Shown here in pieces: positions 11,762 through 21,988 of a stretch of DNA of 64,000 bases (positions are counted from its first letter, which is position 1; every line of letters starts with the position of its first letter). A program made the translations under genes and the position numbers. Source of the DNA: Neoscytalidium dimidiatum (lineage: Eukaryota; Ascomycota; Dothideomycetes; Botryosphaeriales; Botryosphaeriaceae); assembly GCA_037367355.1 (NCBI GenBank), contig CM074703.1, positions 2,790,001 to 2,854,000 on the forward strand, written 5' to 3'. The notes beneath the pieces were generated by a model. It saw nothing but the letters and a program-made list of their open reading frames with translations. It was not told the DNA's origin and did not search any database.

Positions 11762-12253
11762 TTAAGGGCAATAATTTTCGCTTTGACCAACTTTGGGGTC
11801 GAATTGCTCGGTGCAAGAGAAGGTGGGGTCAGTGTGCAGGCAGTAGTAGAAGCCCGGCCTTGACGGATCCGATGCGTATGCGATGGCGATGGCAACGCCG
11901 CCTTCTCCGACATCCTCCTGCCCGGGTATTTGAACGTCAGAGCTCGGCTCAGTTTGCTGAATGATTCGTGTCGGGAAATAATAAAAGCGAGGCCAGGAAC
12001 TTACGACGTAGTACGGCAGGTCAATATTAGAGCAAAACCCGGATGCAATGTTGGAGGCGCTCTTTTCGTAAACCTCCCCTTTGATGGCGTGGCGGGCGGC
12101 CTTTTCGAGGTGGTCCTGCGGAATCACAACTTTGCCCGGGCAGGTGATGCTGCTGGGGAACTTGCAGTAGAAATACGCAGAGGCCGGGGCAGCCAGCCAG
12201 GTGGTGGTGAGGCTGAGGAGGGAAAAGAGACTCGAGTGCGTGAGAGACTTCAT
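11762..12253 (-). CDS. Small secreted cysteine-rich protein, effector candidate
   Basis: Model: complement(join(11762..11956, 12005..12253)), 147 residues. The 48-nt intron (GTAAGT donor, TTCAG acceptor) keeps the frame, so an unspliced reading of 163 residues is also open. The N-terminus is a clear signal peptide: basic start, a Leu/Ser/Thr core, and a probable cleavage after APASA. The mature chain starts YFYCKF and has six cysteines, enough for three disulfides, with the last at the extreme C-terminus (ENYCP). No transmembrane segment or anchor signal follows, so it should be secreted. I do not recognise the family. An aromatic-x-Cys motif right after the signal peptide plus a terminal Cys recalls RNase-like effector candidates of powdery mildews, but the likeness is only general. 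Confidence 0.7.
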   Translation of the reverse strand: MKSLTHSSLFSLLSLTTTWLAAPASAYFYCKFPSSITCPGKVVIPQDHLEKAARHAIKGEVYEKSASNIASGFCSNIDLPYYVVSSWPRFYYFPTRIIQQTEPSSDVQIPGQEDVGEGGVAIAIAYASDPSRPGFYYCLHTDPTFSCTEQFDPKVGQSENYCP

Positions 12254-13111
12254 TGTGAATTGCGGGCTTTACACCTCAAGTGTGTGTGAAAATCAAATTT
12301 TCAGATGAGAGTAGGAGAAAGGAGCTGACTGCGGAATAAAGACTTGATTGAAGCGAACGCTGAATTTATACTACCGTCTTGCAGAGCTACAGCCTTATTT
12401 CCCTCACAGCCACCCTGAAATTCCGTCGGCAATTCGAACGGCATCGCCTCGATAATCAAATTGCCGAGCTGCAAAATATCGTATTTCTGGGGTATAGGCT
12501 CTCGCGGGGAAAGAAGTGTCTAGCTCATTGGACGGCTGGATCTCGTGAAAGGCATGGTACTCGTGAAGTTTAACCTTGACCTGGGCCAGGCTCGCTATAG
12601 ATAGACACGGACGATCCATCGTGAGAAGGGAGACGCTCTTTCTCGGCTCGAGGCGGAAGTCAGTGCACCATCCCAATGGGCCTACAGACCCAAGATCTCG
12701 TAAGGGGTTGAAGTTGATCTGAGATGGATGAGCGATCAAAAAGTTGTTGCCGGTCGAGTCCAGGCCTACGCGTCAGAGCACGTGACTGCTTTTCAGATGG
12801 CGGTGTTCGCTTGAGGCCCGGGCTGCACCACCAAAAGCCGCCCCGCGCCCGCTATCATCAACCTAACTATCTGCCACAACACCCACACGACACGTCCACC
12901 GACCGCGCCTCCACCCAGTAACAAAAACTCCCGACGCGCGCCCCGCTGCTCCCCGCCCGCGCGATTGATGGCAGCGGCCCCATGACCCGCGTCATCCCGC
13001 ACCGAAGCTGAGCCTGCCCGCCATCTTCTATCGTCAGGCACCGTGCCTGGCCCTATTTCCTTTCTACACCCAACTCCGAACCCTACCGGCCGCTAGCGGT
13101 CTACCTGTGCC
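12254..13111. other. Intergenic promoter region, secreted-protein gene and CKB1
   Basis: 858 bases between divergent starts at 12253 and 13112. The part near CKB1 (12800-13110) is C-rich, as in a fungal 5' UTR. A 111-residue ORF at 12404-12739 on the minus strand has no recognisable features and I do not call it. Confidence 0.45.
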
Positions 13112-14272
13112 ATGTCTTCGTCCTCACAGGTGGCCGAGTCGTGGATAACGTCCTTCTGCAACCTGCTTGGCCACGAATACTTCGCTGAGGTCTCCGAAGA
13201 CTTCATCGAGGATGACTTCAACCTGACAGGCCTGCAGTCACAGGTACCCATGTACAAGGAGGCGCTGGAGATGATCTTGGACGTCGAGCCGGAGGAGGAT
13301 GAGGACGAAGACGAGGACGAAGAGGATGACGACGACGACGATGAAATCCTAGGCGACGAGAAGCCGGTGGGTTACCGCCGCAGCGAACGGCGCCACCTGC
13401 GCATGGCCTCCGACCTCAGCGTGATAGAGAGCAGCGCGGAGCTGCTGTACGGCCTGATACATCAGCGCTACATCACGTCGCGCCCGGGCATCCAGCAGAT
13501 GGCCGAGAAGTACGAACTGCAACACTTCGGCGTCTGTCCGCGCGTGCACTGCAACGGCGCCAAGGTGCTGCCCGTAGGCTGCAGCGACACACCTGGCCAG
13601 GAGACGGTCAAGCTATTCTGTCCCTCGTGCCTGGACGTCTACACGCCCCCGAACTCGCGCTTCCAGACCGTCGACGGCGCCTTCTTCGGCACCACGTTCG
13701 GCTGCCTGTTCTTCATGACCTTCCCGGAGCTCGAGATTGGCGCTCCACGCCTGGATCGCCAGCAGCAGCAGCGTGATGAGCATCATCTCATTCAAGACTC
13801 ATCCAGCCAGACGTCCAAGTCGCGCACCGCCTCGTCTTCATCGATCGCCGCGACCAGCAGCGGCTTGCCCCCGCAGCCCGCCACCATCAACGGCGTTGCG
13901 CCCTCGAACCTCGCGCCCGGTCTCGGCGACGGCAACATCTACGAACCGCGCATCTACGGTTTCCGCGTCAGCGAGCGCTCGCGCAGCGGGCCGCGCATGA
14001 AATGGCTGCGTATGCGGCCGGCCGACGTGAACGAGCTGGACGAGGCGCGCCTGTTCCACGAGAGGCGCAGAACGGTGGAGGATATAGATGAGGAGGACGA
14101 GGAGGGCGTTGAAGATAGCACGATGATGGACGCGGCGGTGGAGGGCGTGCCGGTCTCGACGCCGAGGAAGAAGGCTGTCGCCAGGAGAAGACGGACCGCA
14201 AATGGCAGCGCGGTCGCGGTTGGAGGTAGAGGGAGCCCGATGGATACGAATGGTGTGGGTGAAGGTGGCTGA
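13112..14272 (+). CDS. CKB1: Casein kinase 2 regulatory subunit beta
   Basis: Single exon of 386 residues. The family core is clear: SWITSFCNLLGHEYFAEV at the start, DDFNLTGLQSQVP, then YGLIHQRYITSRPGI, and the zinc-binding site formed by CPRVHC and FCPSC (four Cys), which makes the beta-beta dimer. PRIYGFRVSER follows for alpha-subunit contact. CK2 is a constitutive Ser/Thr kinase of nucleus and cytosol; beta sets stability and substrate choice. Two features lengthen this fungal version over the roughly 215-residue animal form: an unbroken Asp/Glu tract of about 25 residues near position 60, and a Ser/Gln-rich insert of about 60 residues before IYEPRIYGF. The basic C-terminal tail contains KKAVARRRR. 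Confidence 0.95.
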   Translation: MSSSSQVAESWITSFCNLLGHEYFAEVSEDFIEDDFNLTGLQSQVPMYKEALEMILDVEPEEDEDEDEDEEDDDDDDEILGDEKPVGYRRSERRHLRMASDLSVIESSAELLYGLIHQRYITSRPGIQQMAEKYELQHFGVCPRVHCNGAKVLPVGCSDTPGQETVKLFCPSCLDVYTPPNSRFQTVDGAFFGTTFGCLFFMTFPELEIGAPRLDRQQQQRDEHHLIQDSSSQTSKSRTASSSSIAATSSGLPPQPATINGVAPSNLAPGLGDGNIYEPRIYGFRVSERSRSGPRMKWLRMRPADVNELDEARLFHERRRTVEDIDEEDEEGVEDSTMMDAAVEGVPVSTPRKKAVARRRRTANGSAVAVGGRGSPMDTNGVGEGG

Positions 14273-15573
14273 TTGGCTTTTACTGTTTTAGGAGGAACGC
14301 GAACACAATGAGGGATTATATCATTGCACACGGTCACGACGACGATCATCACGGCGGGCGGACGGATGCGCCATCAATGGAGGGATTACCAACGGGTTTT
14401 CAGGGATATCAGGGAATCGATACGGAGCTGGAGAAGTGGGTTCTTCGTCTTTTTGAGTCTTATTTTCTTTCAACATCCTGTTCAGTGAAGGGCAAACTTT
14501 TTCTCTTTCCTCTCCTATTCTGCTCTTGTTTTCTCTCTCCCATCAATGAGGATTCATGTGGAAATGGGAAAACTCTTTCTCCAACGGGGAAAAATGTTAA
14601 CTGACTACTCTGTGTGTCTCCTGTGTTGGAAGAAGCGATTGGAAGGTCTCTTTTTCTTTTTCGTTTTCCTCTCTACCCTGTAAGCATGACGGCTGCATCA
14701 AGGCGTTATCTTCTTCTTCTTCTCCTTCTCTCCCCTTTTTCTCTACTTTCCCGAGTCGCTTGAGCCTGAGAAAACTACACGTCCTGTTGTTGCTTCCGCG
14801 AACACGGCTGACCTACATGCCTATTCAACCGCCCTTTTACACATCCTGCCCACTAGTCCCGTTGAGATTACGCACGGCACAGCTGAGAATAACATGCAAC
14901 TGCTAGGAAATTAGGCCAGATATAAGAGAGAGAAATTATATACCGCTTCAACCTTTACGCTTACGGTACCCCGCGAAAAGATGCCTGATTAGGTTGAGAG
15001 CTCCATTCCCTGGAAACGGATTCTTCCAGGATAGCTGGTAGTTCTCCGTAGTTACTACTGGTGCGGTGACCTCTTCGAAGACCGGCCCTGGTAGTAGGCT
15101 GCGTTTATTGTATGGTCTCATAGAGTATATGAATCACGTTGATCTTTCCGCAATTGGATACCCTCTCCAATTGACGGTTCTCTCGTCAGCCTACTTTAAC
15201 CTTTCGCTGGAGCTTTCTGCCGTGACTGGCATGTTGAATTCGGATTCGTTTTCCCTTAAAACATGATATCATGTCATCTTTTACCTGGGCGATTGATACT
15301 GTATCACACCCTGTTTCACATAGTAGGTGGCAGCTTAAAGTCTTCCGATATATGCTAATTGATAAAAACACATGTAGTAACGAAATAGCCGCAGGCTCGC
15401 CAAATTGCTGGTGCCCAAAATCTTCTCATAGCACTCGCTTGCTAAGATGTTAAGTTCCCTATATTTGACATCCCCGCCGCACTTTAACCGCCCACCATTC
15501 CTCGTTTTCTCAACGTATCATCACCATCATCTGCTTCTTCCAAAACCTGCCGTACAGAAGCCAACTCGTATCA
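14273..15573. other. Intergenic, pyrimidine-rich tract, no gene seen
   Basis: 1.3 kb. A CT-rich run (TTCTTCTTCTTCTCC and similar) lies near 14705-14750. Small ORFs near 15066-15453 have no protein-like features. Nothing further supported. Confidence 0.45.
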
Positions 15574-18200
15574 ATGGGATCAATTCCTTCATTCCTTTCT
15601 CGTATAGGTTCTTGGGATCAGGACAGAAATGGCGGCAGTAGCGCCGACGAGGGGAAATGGGGCTTCAAGGAGCTGATACCGGGTGTCGACCCCGTTGTAG
15701 AGTAAGATTCACTAATCCAGACCTCCATCCATTAAACTGTCTAACAGATGTCAAACACGGCATCATTGCGATCTACGGGCTCAATGGCCACCGCGAAAAG
15801 ACATTCACGGCTGATAATGGCGTCCCGTGGCTCAGAGACCTGCTACCCAAAGAAGTCCCTCATGCAAGGATCTTGACATAAGATTATGACTCGCGGACAC
15901 ATGGCACAAGAGAAGATGAAGTGTCAAAACAGACTCTCAATGAACACGGGATCAAGTTGCTTTAAGCATTATACCTGATACGTGAGAAGACAAAGGTATT
16001 ACGTTCTATGACATACGGTAGTCTCCGAAGTGACATGATCTATAGCCGGCTCACAGACCTATCATATTTGTGGCACATAGCCTTGGCGGGATTATTCTTA
16101 AGACTGTATTTGATCACCTGATCCTATTCGGCGTCTTAGCTAAACTAACTTTCTCCGAGGCTCCCATCCATGCCGCGTTGACCGGCCCTACTCCCAACGA
16201 GATATATCACGGAGTGAAACCATCAACGTACGACATTATTCTTTTAGGAAATCCTCATCAAGGTGCCATTGGGATGAGTCTTGCGAGACTCGCGGCTAAC
16301 ATTGTTTCTATCTACGAAACGATAAACGATGCCGCCATAAAGCATTTGGAGCAGCATTCAGAATGGCTGAACGACCAGCTGGACCACTACAAGGCTATCA
16401 GCAACGATTTCGACACAAAATTCTGTTTCGACGCCTACGAAACTCCTCTGTTTGCTGGCCAATCGATATGGGTAAAGAGGTTGCCATCCCAGGCATGGAT
16501 GTCGTGACTAATGTGCTCTACCAGGTCATGCACCAGTGGTCTGCATGCGTACCAGGTGCAACGAATGTTGAAGTTGTAGAGCTTCAAAAAGATCATCGGA
16601 ACATTGCCCAATCCCGGACATCAGAAGATAACAACTTCATCACGACTGCCGCCTACCTCTCAATTCAAGCAGAACATGCGCCCAATAAGGTTGAGCAGAA
16701 ATGGCGTAGCTACGAACATTCTCTGTGTACATAAGAAACGAGTTAATCATTCATTGTAGCATTCGTCAATTTCCTTAGCTTTCCCACAAAAGGAAATTAG
16801 CAAGCGACCGTCCCAAGACACAATTCAAAATTTGCTCACAAATGAGGCTGGATATTTCATTCGTAGGGAGCGCCGACCCTCTGAAAGCTCTTGATCATAT
16901 ATTGACCTCACAAAAAGCTGCCTTGCATGCCTTCGCTACCATCGTTGAAGCAACGCTCATCAAGAACGAACATGACTAAAAAGAATGAGCAATGGACTCT
17001 TGGGAGGAAGTGCATAACCCGTCTCGTCAAACCCTCGGAATGGATAGTGAAGCTTTCACAAAATCACGAAGAGCTGCGAAAGTATACACCTCTTTGGAAC
17101 AATCGTGCACTCCTTCATCAGGTCCATGGATTGTGTTCAGAGGCGTCTTTGTTTTACGAACGTGCACTTGAAAGCCAGGTGGCCGTCCTTGGTAACGAAG
17201 ATCTGGAGACAGTACGGACCAAGCTCGGGCTTGCGAAATTGCATCGACTGTTGGATCGAAATGACCTTGCAGAGTCCTCTTTACAATGTATGTTTCCGCG
17301 TATTCGCCCTTGAGCTGGGTTCGGATGCCCTGGAGACAACTCAGGCTGTGTCGGGGCTTGGCATCGTGGGGTGGAGGCAAGGCCGTCTCTCGGAAGCCAA
17401 ATCACTGCTAGAGCGCGCGATTCGTGGCTATAGAAGTCATCTAGGACCAGCTCATCCAGAAACGCTCGTGGCTATAGAGGCTCTCGGTCTAGGGTACAAA
17501 GAGCTCGCGGAGTACAACCAGGCTAGGAACCTCATCAAGGAAGCTCTCGATCACGATACGGAGAGATTCGGTCCGGAGCATCCAGCAACCGTGCGTAACA
17601 TGCAAAACTTGGCCCTCTGTCTCATCAAATTGAAACATTTGACTGAGGCCGCGACGGTTCAGCAGAGGGTTCTCCAGATCGGAGAGCGACAGCTGGGCTC
17701 ACTCCATCCAACAATTCTCCGAGCACTGCATAATATGGCGTACATTTACTTTTTGCAAGAAAAGCACGCCGAAGCGCAGCCGCTTTGCAAAGTCGCCATC
17801 ACAAGTCGGGAGAAAATACTGGGGAAAGACAACCTGGAGACCTTCGGATCCGTCGAACTTCTTGCGGCCATCTACTTCAGCCAAGAAAAGAACGATGATA
17901 ATGTGCAAAAACATCCTAAGAAGAGCCATCGAGAGCTTCCGAGCGCAGAATAGCGGATCATCTGTTGGCATACTACAGCTTTTCCGGGCTCTGGATTGGC
18001 TGGCCCAGGTTTGCAAAGCGCGGGGTGATTACACACAGGCTATTAGTCACTTTAAGGAGGCACTGGAAGGGCATCTTCGGATTCTGGGGCCGGCGCATCC
18101 TAAAACGCGAAAGAATCTTCAGTGTTTACAAGAAGTGGTTATAAATTACGGAGATGCAAGAGAGGCGGAAGATTTGAGACCGAGATTTGATGTAGCATGA
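15574..18200 (+). pseudogene. Broken NLR-type gene: hydrolase domain plus TPRs, NB-ARC lost
   Basis: The reading starts at ATG 15574 (MGSIPSFLSRIGSW) and matches the N-terminal alpha/beta-hydrolase module of many fungal NLRs: GIIAIYGLNGHREKTFT, then FVAHSLGGIILK with its GxSxG-like nucleophile, then GNPHQGAIG and KDHRNIA. Two introns look intact (15996-16045 and 16472-16524). Damage is extensive: stops at 15879-15881 (where TYGYDS is expected) and 15963-15965, a lost donor near 15703, more stops around 16735-16985, and frameshifts near 17280 and 17900. No P-loop or other NB-ARC motif is present between 16735 and 16930; the sequence jumps to tetratricopeptide repeats of about 42 residues (17100-18190; for example LGPAHPETLVAIEALG). 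The TPR part is long and little decayed, so inactivation may be recent. Intact relatives sense non-self and trigger cell death. Confidence 0.8.
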
Positions 18201-18586
18201 GGTTTGCCGCATCGAACGCGCTTTGATGTCTACTGATCTTGGTTTTGTCTGATGATTCGTCGACTTCATGTTCAAGCAACGGCCTTCCTCTAATGCGTGT
18301 CGAGTTATAATTCAAGTTCGAGTCATCTATAGTATCATACAGATGAATGCTAGCATTACTGGAGAAAGTAAACGTCGTACTTAATACTCATGTTTCAGGG
18401 GCACCCATCCAAAGGAAAGAAAAATCATTTCCGTAACCAATGAGAAGAGATGGGTGTTTCCTGTCCGTACGTTACAGCGCACTATAGCATCTTCGCCACT
18501 TCTAAACCTGTGACACAAGCTATATATTCAGGAACTGTTATCAAGAAGTAAAATCTTCAAGCCCACAGCCTCATCCAGTCACTCTC
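18201..18586. other. Intergenic, no gene seen
   Basis: 386 bases between the pseudogene end and the 3' end of the ankyrin gene. AT-rich and featureless. Confidence 0.4.
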
Positions 18587-20272
18587 TCAACCAATCAAAA
18601 ACTCCGCCCACCTCCTCGCCTCGTCGCCCCTACCATACTCTAGCAGCAGCTCCTCCACATTCCATCCTACCCACAGCAGATCCTCCCAGCTACCTCCTAC
18701 TCCATCCTCCACGCCGCGCCGCAGCGCTTCCGCGACCGTCGCCCCCATGCCGTTCTTGACACCACAAAAGCTGCCCCGCGCACCAACAAATTTCTCCAAA
18801 ATCACCCTGCCTAATTTATGCAGTATTCCTGCAGAGAGCATATGCAAGCACGTGTCGCCATCGTCGTCCTGCGCGTTGACGTTGTAACCGGAATCAATAA
18901 GGAGCTCGAGGGCGCGGCCAGCCGAGCTGGCGAGCGCCTCGTCGGACTCGTACCGGAGCATCTGGTATTCCTGGACGGTATCGATGGCGCATTGGTGCAG
19001 GATGGTACGGCCGTGCCGGTGGCGCTGGTCCAGGGGGAGTTCGGCGAGGGCGGACTGGATGGTCGGGAGCGTTTTCTGCAAAAAGGGTGTTAGTTGGTCC
19101 GTGATTTGGGAATATCTGGTGGAGGTCGTTGTTCTGGCAACGGGCTTACCCAAAGAGAGCAGTCTGGCTGGCGGAAGATCCAGAACACGGGGTCCGGCCC
19201 GCGGAGCATGGCGTTGCAGAGATCGGCGCCGGCGAACAAGAGCTGGGCCATGATTTCTCTGTCCTCCGGCTGCCATGTGTCCCCGAAGTTCTTGTCCATT
19301 ATGATTGAGAGGGGAGAGGCAAATGGCGCGATGTCTTTGCTGTAGGTGTTGTTCGGCTCCAGGGATTCAAGTTCAGCGCCGCTTTCGATGAGGAATTGGC
19401 ATATTGCTGGCTGAGAATGATATACAGACACCTGGTTTGGGTCAGCGAAGTGCTGTTAGCGAATGGGTAGGTATATCTCACCCCGAGTAGAGAATGTCCT
19501 TCTGGCGTACAGTCTCTAAGCCCTGTAGTACCAGTTTTGATCAAGGACCAGACTGTAGAGATATCGCCATCTCTTATGGCATTGAAGATTCTCGAATCGT
19601 GCGGTAATACCCGGTATATGAATATTGCAGGTGGCAGTCGATTGGGCATCTGGACTTGCAAGATTTGCTGCATCATAGCAACGACTCTCACATGCAATCG
19701 AGCGTCATTTGGAATAAATTGCAGCCACGATAGAAGCGCTATCCCGTCTTTACTTTGCTCTGTTGCCTGGAAGTTCCGGCAAATGGTGGATATTATGACG
19801 TTGCCCTCTTCAATCATAACGCTGTACGTCAAGATCTCCTGAGTGAGCGCTATTGCACGCGCTGCAGTGGCATTATACGGCGCTTGTCGGTCTTTCCGTC
19901 AGCAAACTGGTGTTTTCGATCCACATAATTTCGAGTCTTACCTTTTTGGTTCAAAAAAACGTCGAATGCCCTTTCCATGGCGAACTGGAGCTGATTGATC
20001 AACTGTGGAGTTGTGAGGACCACGTCCTGACAATGACTACCTAGTCTACGTCCACATCCTCTCTTTCGGTGCTGAAGGCGAATGACATTGCGGCTCACTT
20101 CTTGATCCGTGCGCTTTTGGGTCTCGTCCAGTATTCGACAGCACATTTGGACCGCAGTCGCGGCGTCCGTCGAGCACACGTGACCATCTGCCGTGCCGCT
20201 TTGATTTACGAGTTTTGATGTTGCATTGAAAGGTCCGGAAGTTTGCAATGTGTTTGTTGGTTCCATATTCAT
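18587..20272 (-). CDS. Ankyrin-repeat protein
   Basis: Model: complement(join(18587..19075, 19150..19431, 19482..19882, 19942..20272)), 500 residues; introns of 59, 50 and 74 nt with canonical GT and AG ends. Degenerate ankyrin units are visible: DSRIFNAIRDGDISTVWSLI, then a unit ending CQFLIESGAELESLEP, then HGRTILHQCAIDTVQEY and ALELLIDSGYNVNAQDDDGD followed by TCLHMLSAG. The N-terminal third is not recognised; it could be a regulatory domain. Ankyrin stacks mediate protein binding, and no catalytic motif is present. It is next to the broken NLR-type gene, and such proteins often share accessory patches with fungal immune receptors, but that is context only. The start at 20272 is the first Met; a Met two codons later is equally possible. 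Confidence 0.72.
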
Positions 20273-21988
20273 AATTTGTTGGAGGTCGAAGACGAGGGGT
20301 ATCCCTAGTCACCCTCAGGCCTGATGTAGATGATCAAATGAGACTGCTGAGAATTTTGTAATTTGCCGAAGTGGTGAATAGAAGAGGGTTCGCTTTCGGA
20401 TCCTTTGCGTGAAAGATTGGCGGAGTGTTAGGATAATTCATGTTAAATCGTTCGTCCACAGAAATGACTTCACTGAGAATGGCGCGGCATGTATCCCGAA
20501 TAGGTGTGAGATCTCGACGAACGGCGGCTATGCATACAGAAGCTTACATTAGATGGAGGAGGTATGTATGGCATGGTCAAGGCGCATCCACGCTCAGCTG
20601 GCCTCATTTAAAAGATAAAAAATATATGTAGGCGGCGTGCTCATGGTTGCCTATTGTTGCTGAGGTCAGACTGGGCGAGGCTAATGCGCGCTGAGGATTA
20701 AGCCCCGCCGGTCTCGGTATTGAAATGTACGCTTTTCTATTCATGACACTTCATTGGACATTTCATTAAAGAAGCCGAGGTCCGAGAACTTGAGATAAGA
20801 AGGCTGAAACAAATCTGGAAAGGAAAATGGGTGTATTGCTTATGTGCAGAGTCATCGGACGCTCCGTCTGACGTGATTTAAGCTAAGCTCTTTTTGGCTG
20901 TGACGTAAGCCCGGTTTTCTCATACGCCTTGGACCACAGAATCGTAAACTCAAACTTAACAGCCTCATGTCCTTCTAAAGAGATCCGCGTATGTCATCCT
21001 CCGAATCTAGTCAACCAGCCTTGATTATAGGAGTGCAGGAGTATTAAACACTCTAAATAGACTGGTGAGGTACATCCTCTGAGCCTAACTTCACAAACTT
21101 TGACATCTTCGTGAAGTAACGCATCTCGATTAATCATCAGCAGAAGTGTTTCGCTGCTTTACCAAACCTTGCCCGATAATTTAGCATTTACCAAGATACT
21201 ATTCCATATGTATAGCACTAACGTGCTGGAGACACCATCGAAAGGTGTGCTAAGCAAAACTAGCCGTGAAAGAGGAAAGAAAAGAAAAAGAAGTAGAGGA
21301 GCACAAAAAGCACAGTTCAGGATTCCAGCTGGTCTCGTTGCCGAAAGAGCCTTTCCCAGGCACTTTGACAGCAGCAAAAGAATCGGGAACGCTGATGTTT
21401 TATATTCTCCGCAGATGGTATTAGGTGATATAGGCTATCCATACATCGGCGCAGTAAACCCATATGATCCATCTGACGGATAACATGCGATTTTCTGGAC
21501 GCCGGCCCCGATTATTACTGAACCACACACAATGCGTGCGTCATAAGGCATCTGTATTTGATCACATAAAAGTAGATATGTTCACCTAGCAAAGCGTCTG
21601 AGAAGCCGTTCTTACTAAACTCGGAGAACCTGGAACAGATACAGCCACTTGAACGACGCCATTACCTGCTAGAGCGGACCGCACACAGTGAAATAATACC
21701 TTAAGAAATGAGCCCAAGTGAAGCATCATCTAAAACGGACCGTAGCAAAATAGTTGATTCCCAGCCTACCGAAAAAGGACCTGCGTACAGGTCCCCGAAC
21801 CTCCATTCCCAACCATGAATCACTGACGATGCGCGAACTACCTGTCCTCATAACCCCCAACGCCAAAAGAAGCCGCGGCTAAAAAGACGATGTAAGAAGC
21901 GAATTATCCCAAAAACCGGTTGCAAAAAGAAAGAAGAGGGTCGAACACCCATAAACGGTCTATAGTTCCCTCGAATACATAAGGCCCA
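20273..21988. other. Intergenic, 1.7 kb, no gene seen
   Basis: AT-richer than its surroundings, with many short ORFs but none with family features or convincing splice partners. It could hold decayed mobile DNA, but I see no terminal repeats or transposase motifs. Confidence 0.4.

Noticed and set aside
12404..12739. 111-codon minus-strand ORF in the promoter between the secreted-protein gene and CKB1
   Set aside because: No recognisable domain, no splice partners and unremarkable composition.
20273..21988. Possible transposon relic
   Set aside because: AT-rich, but no terminal repeats, target duplications or transposase motifs could be seen.
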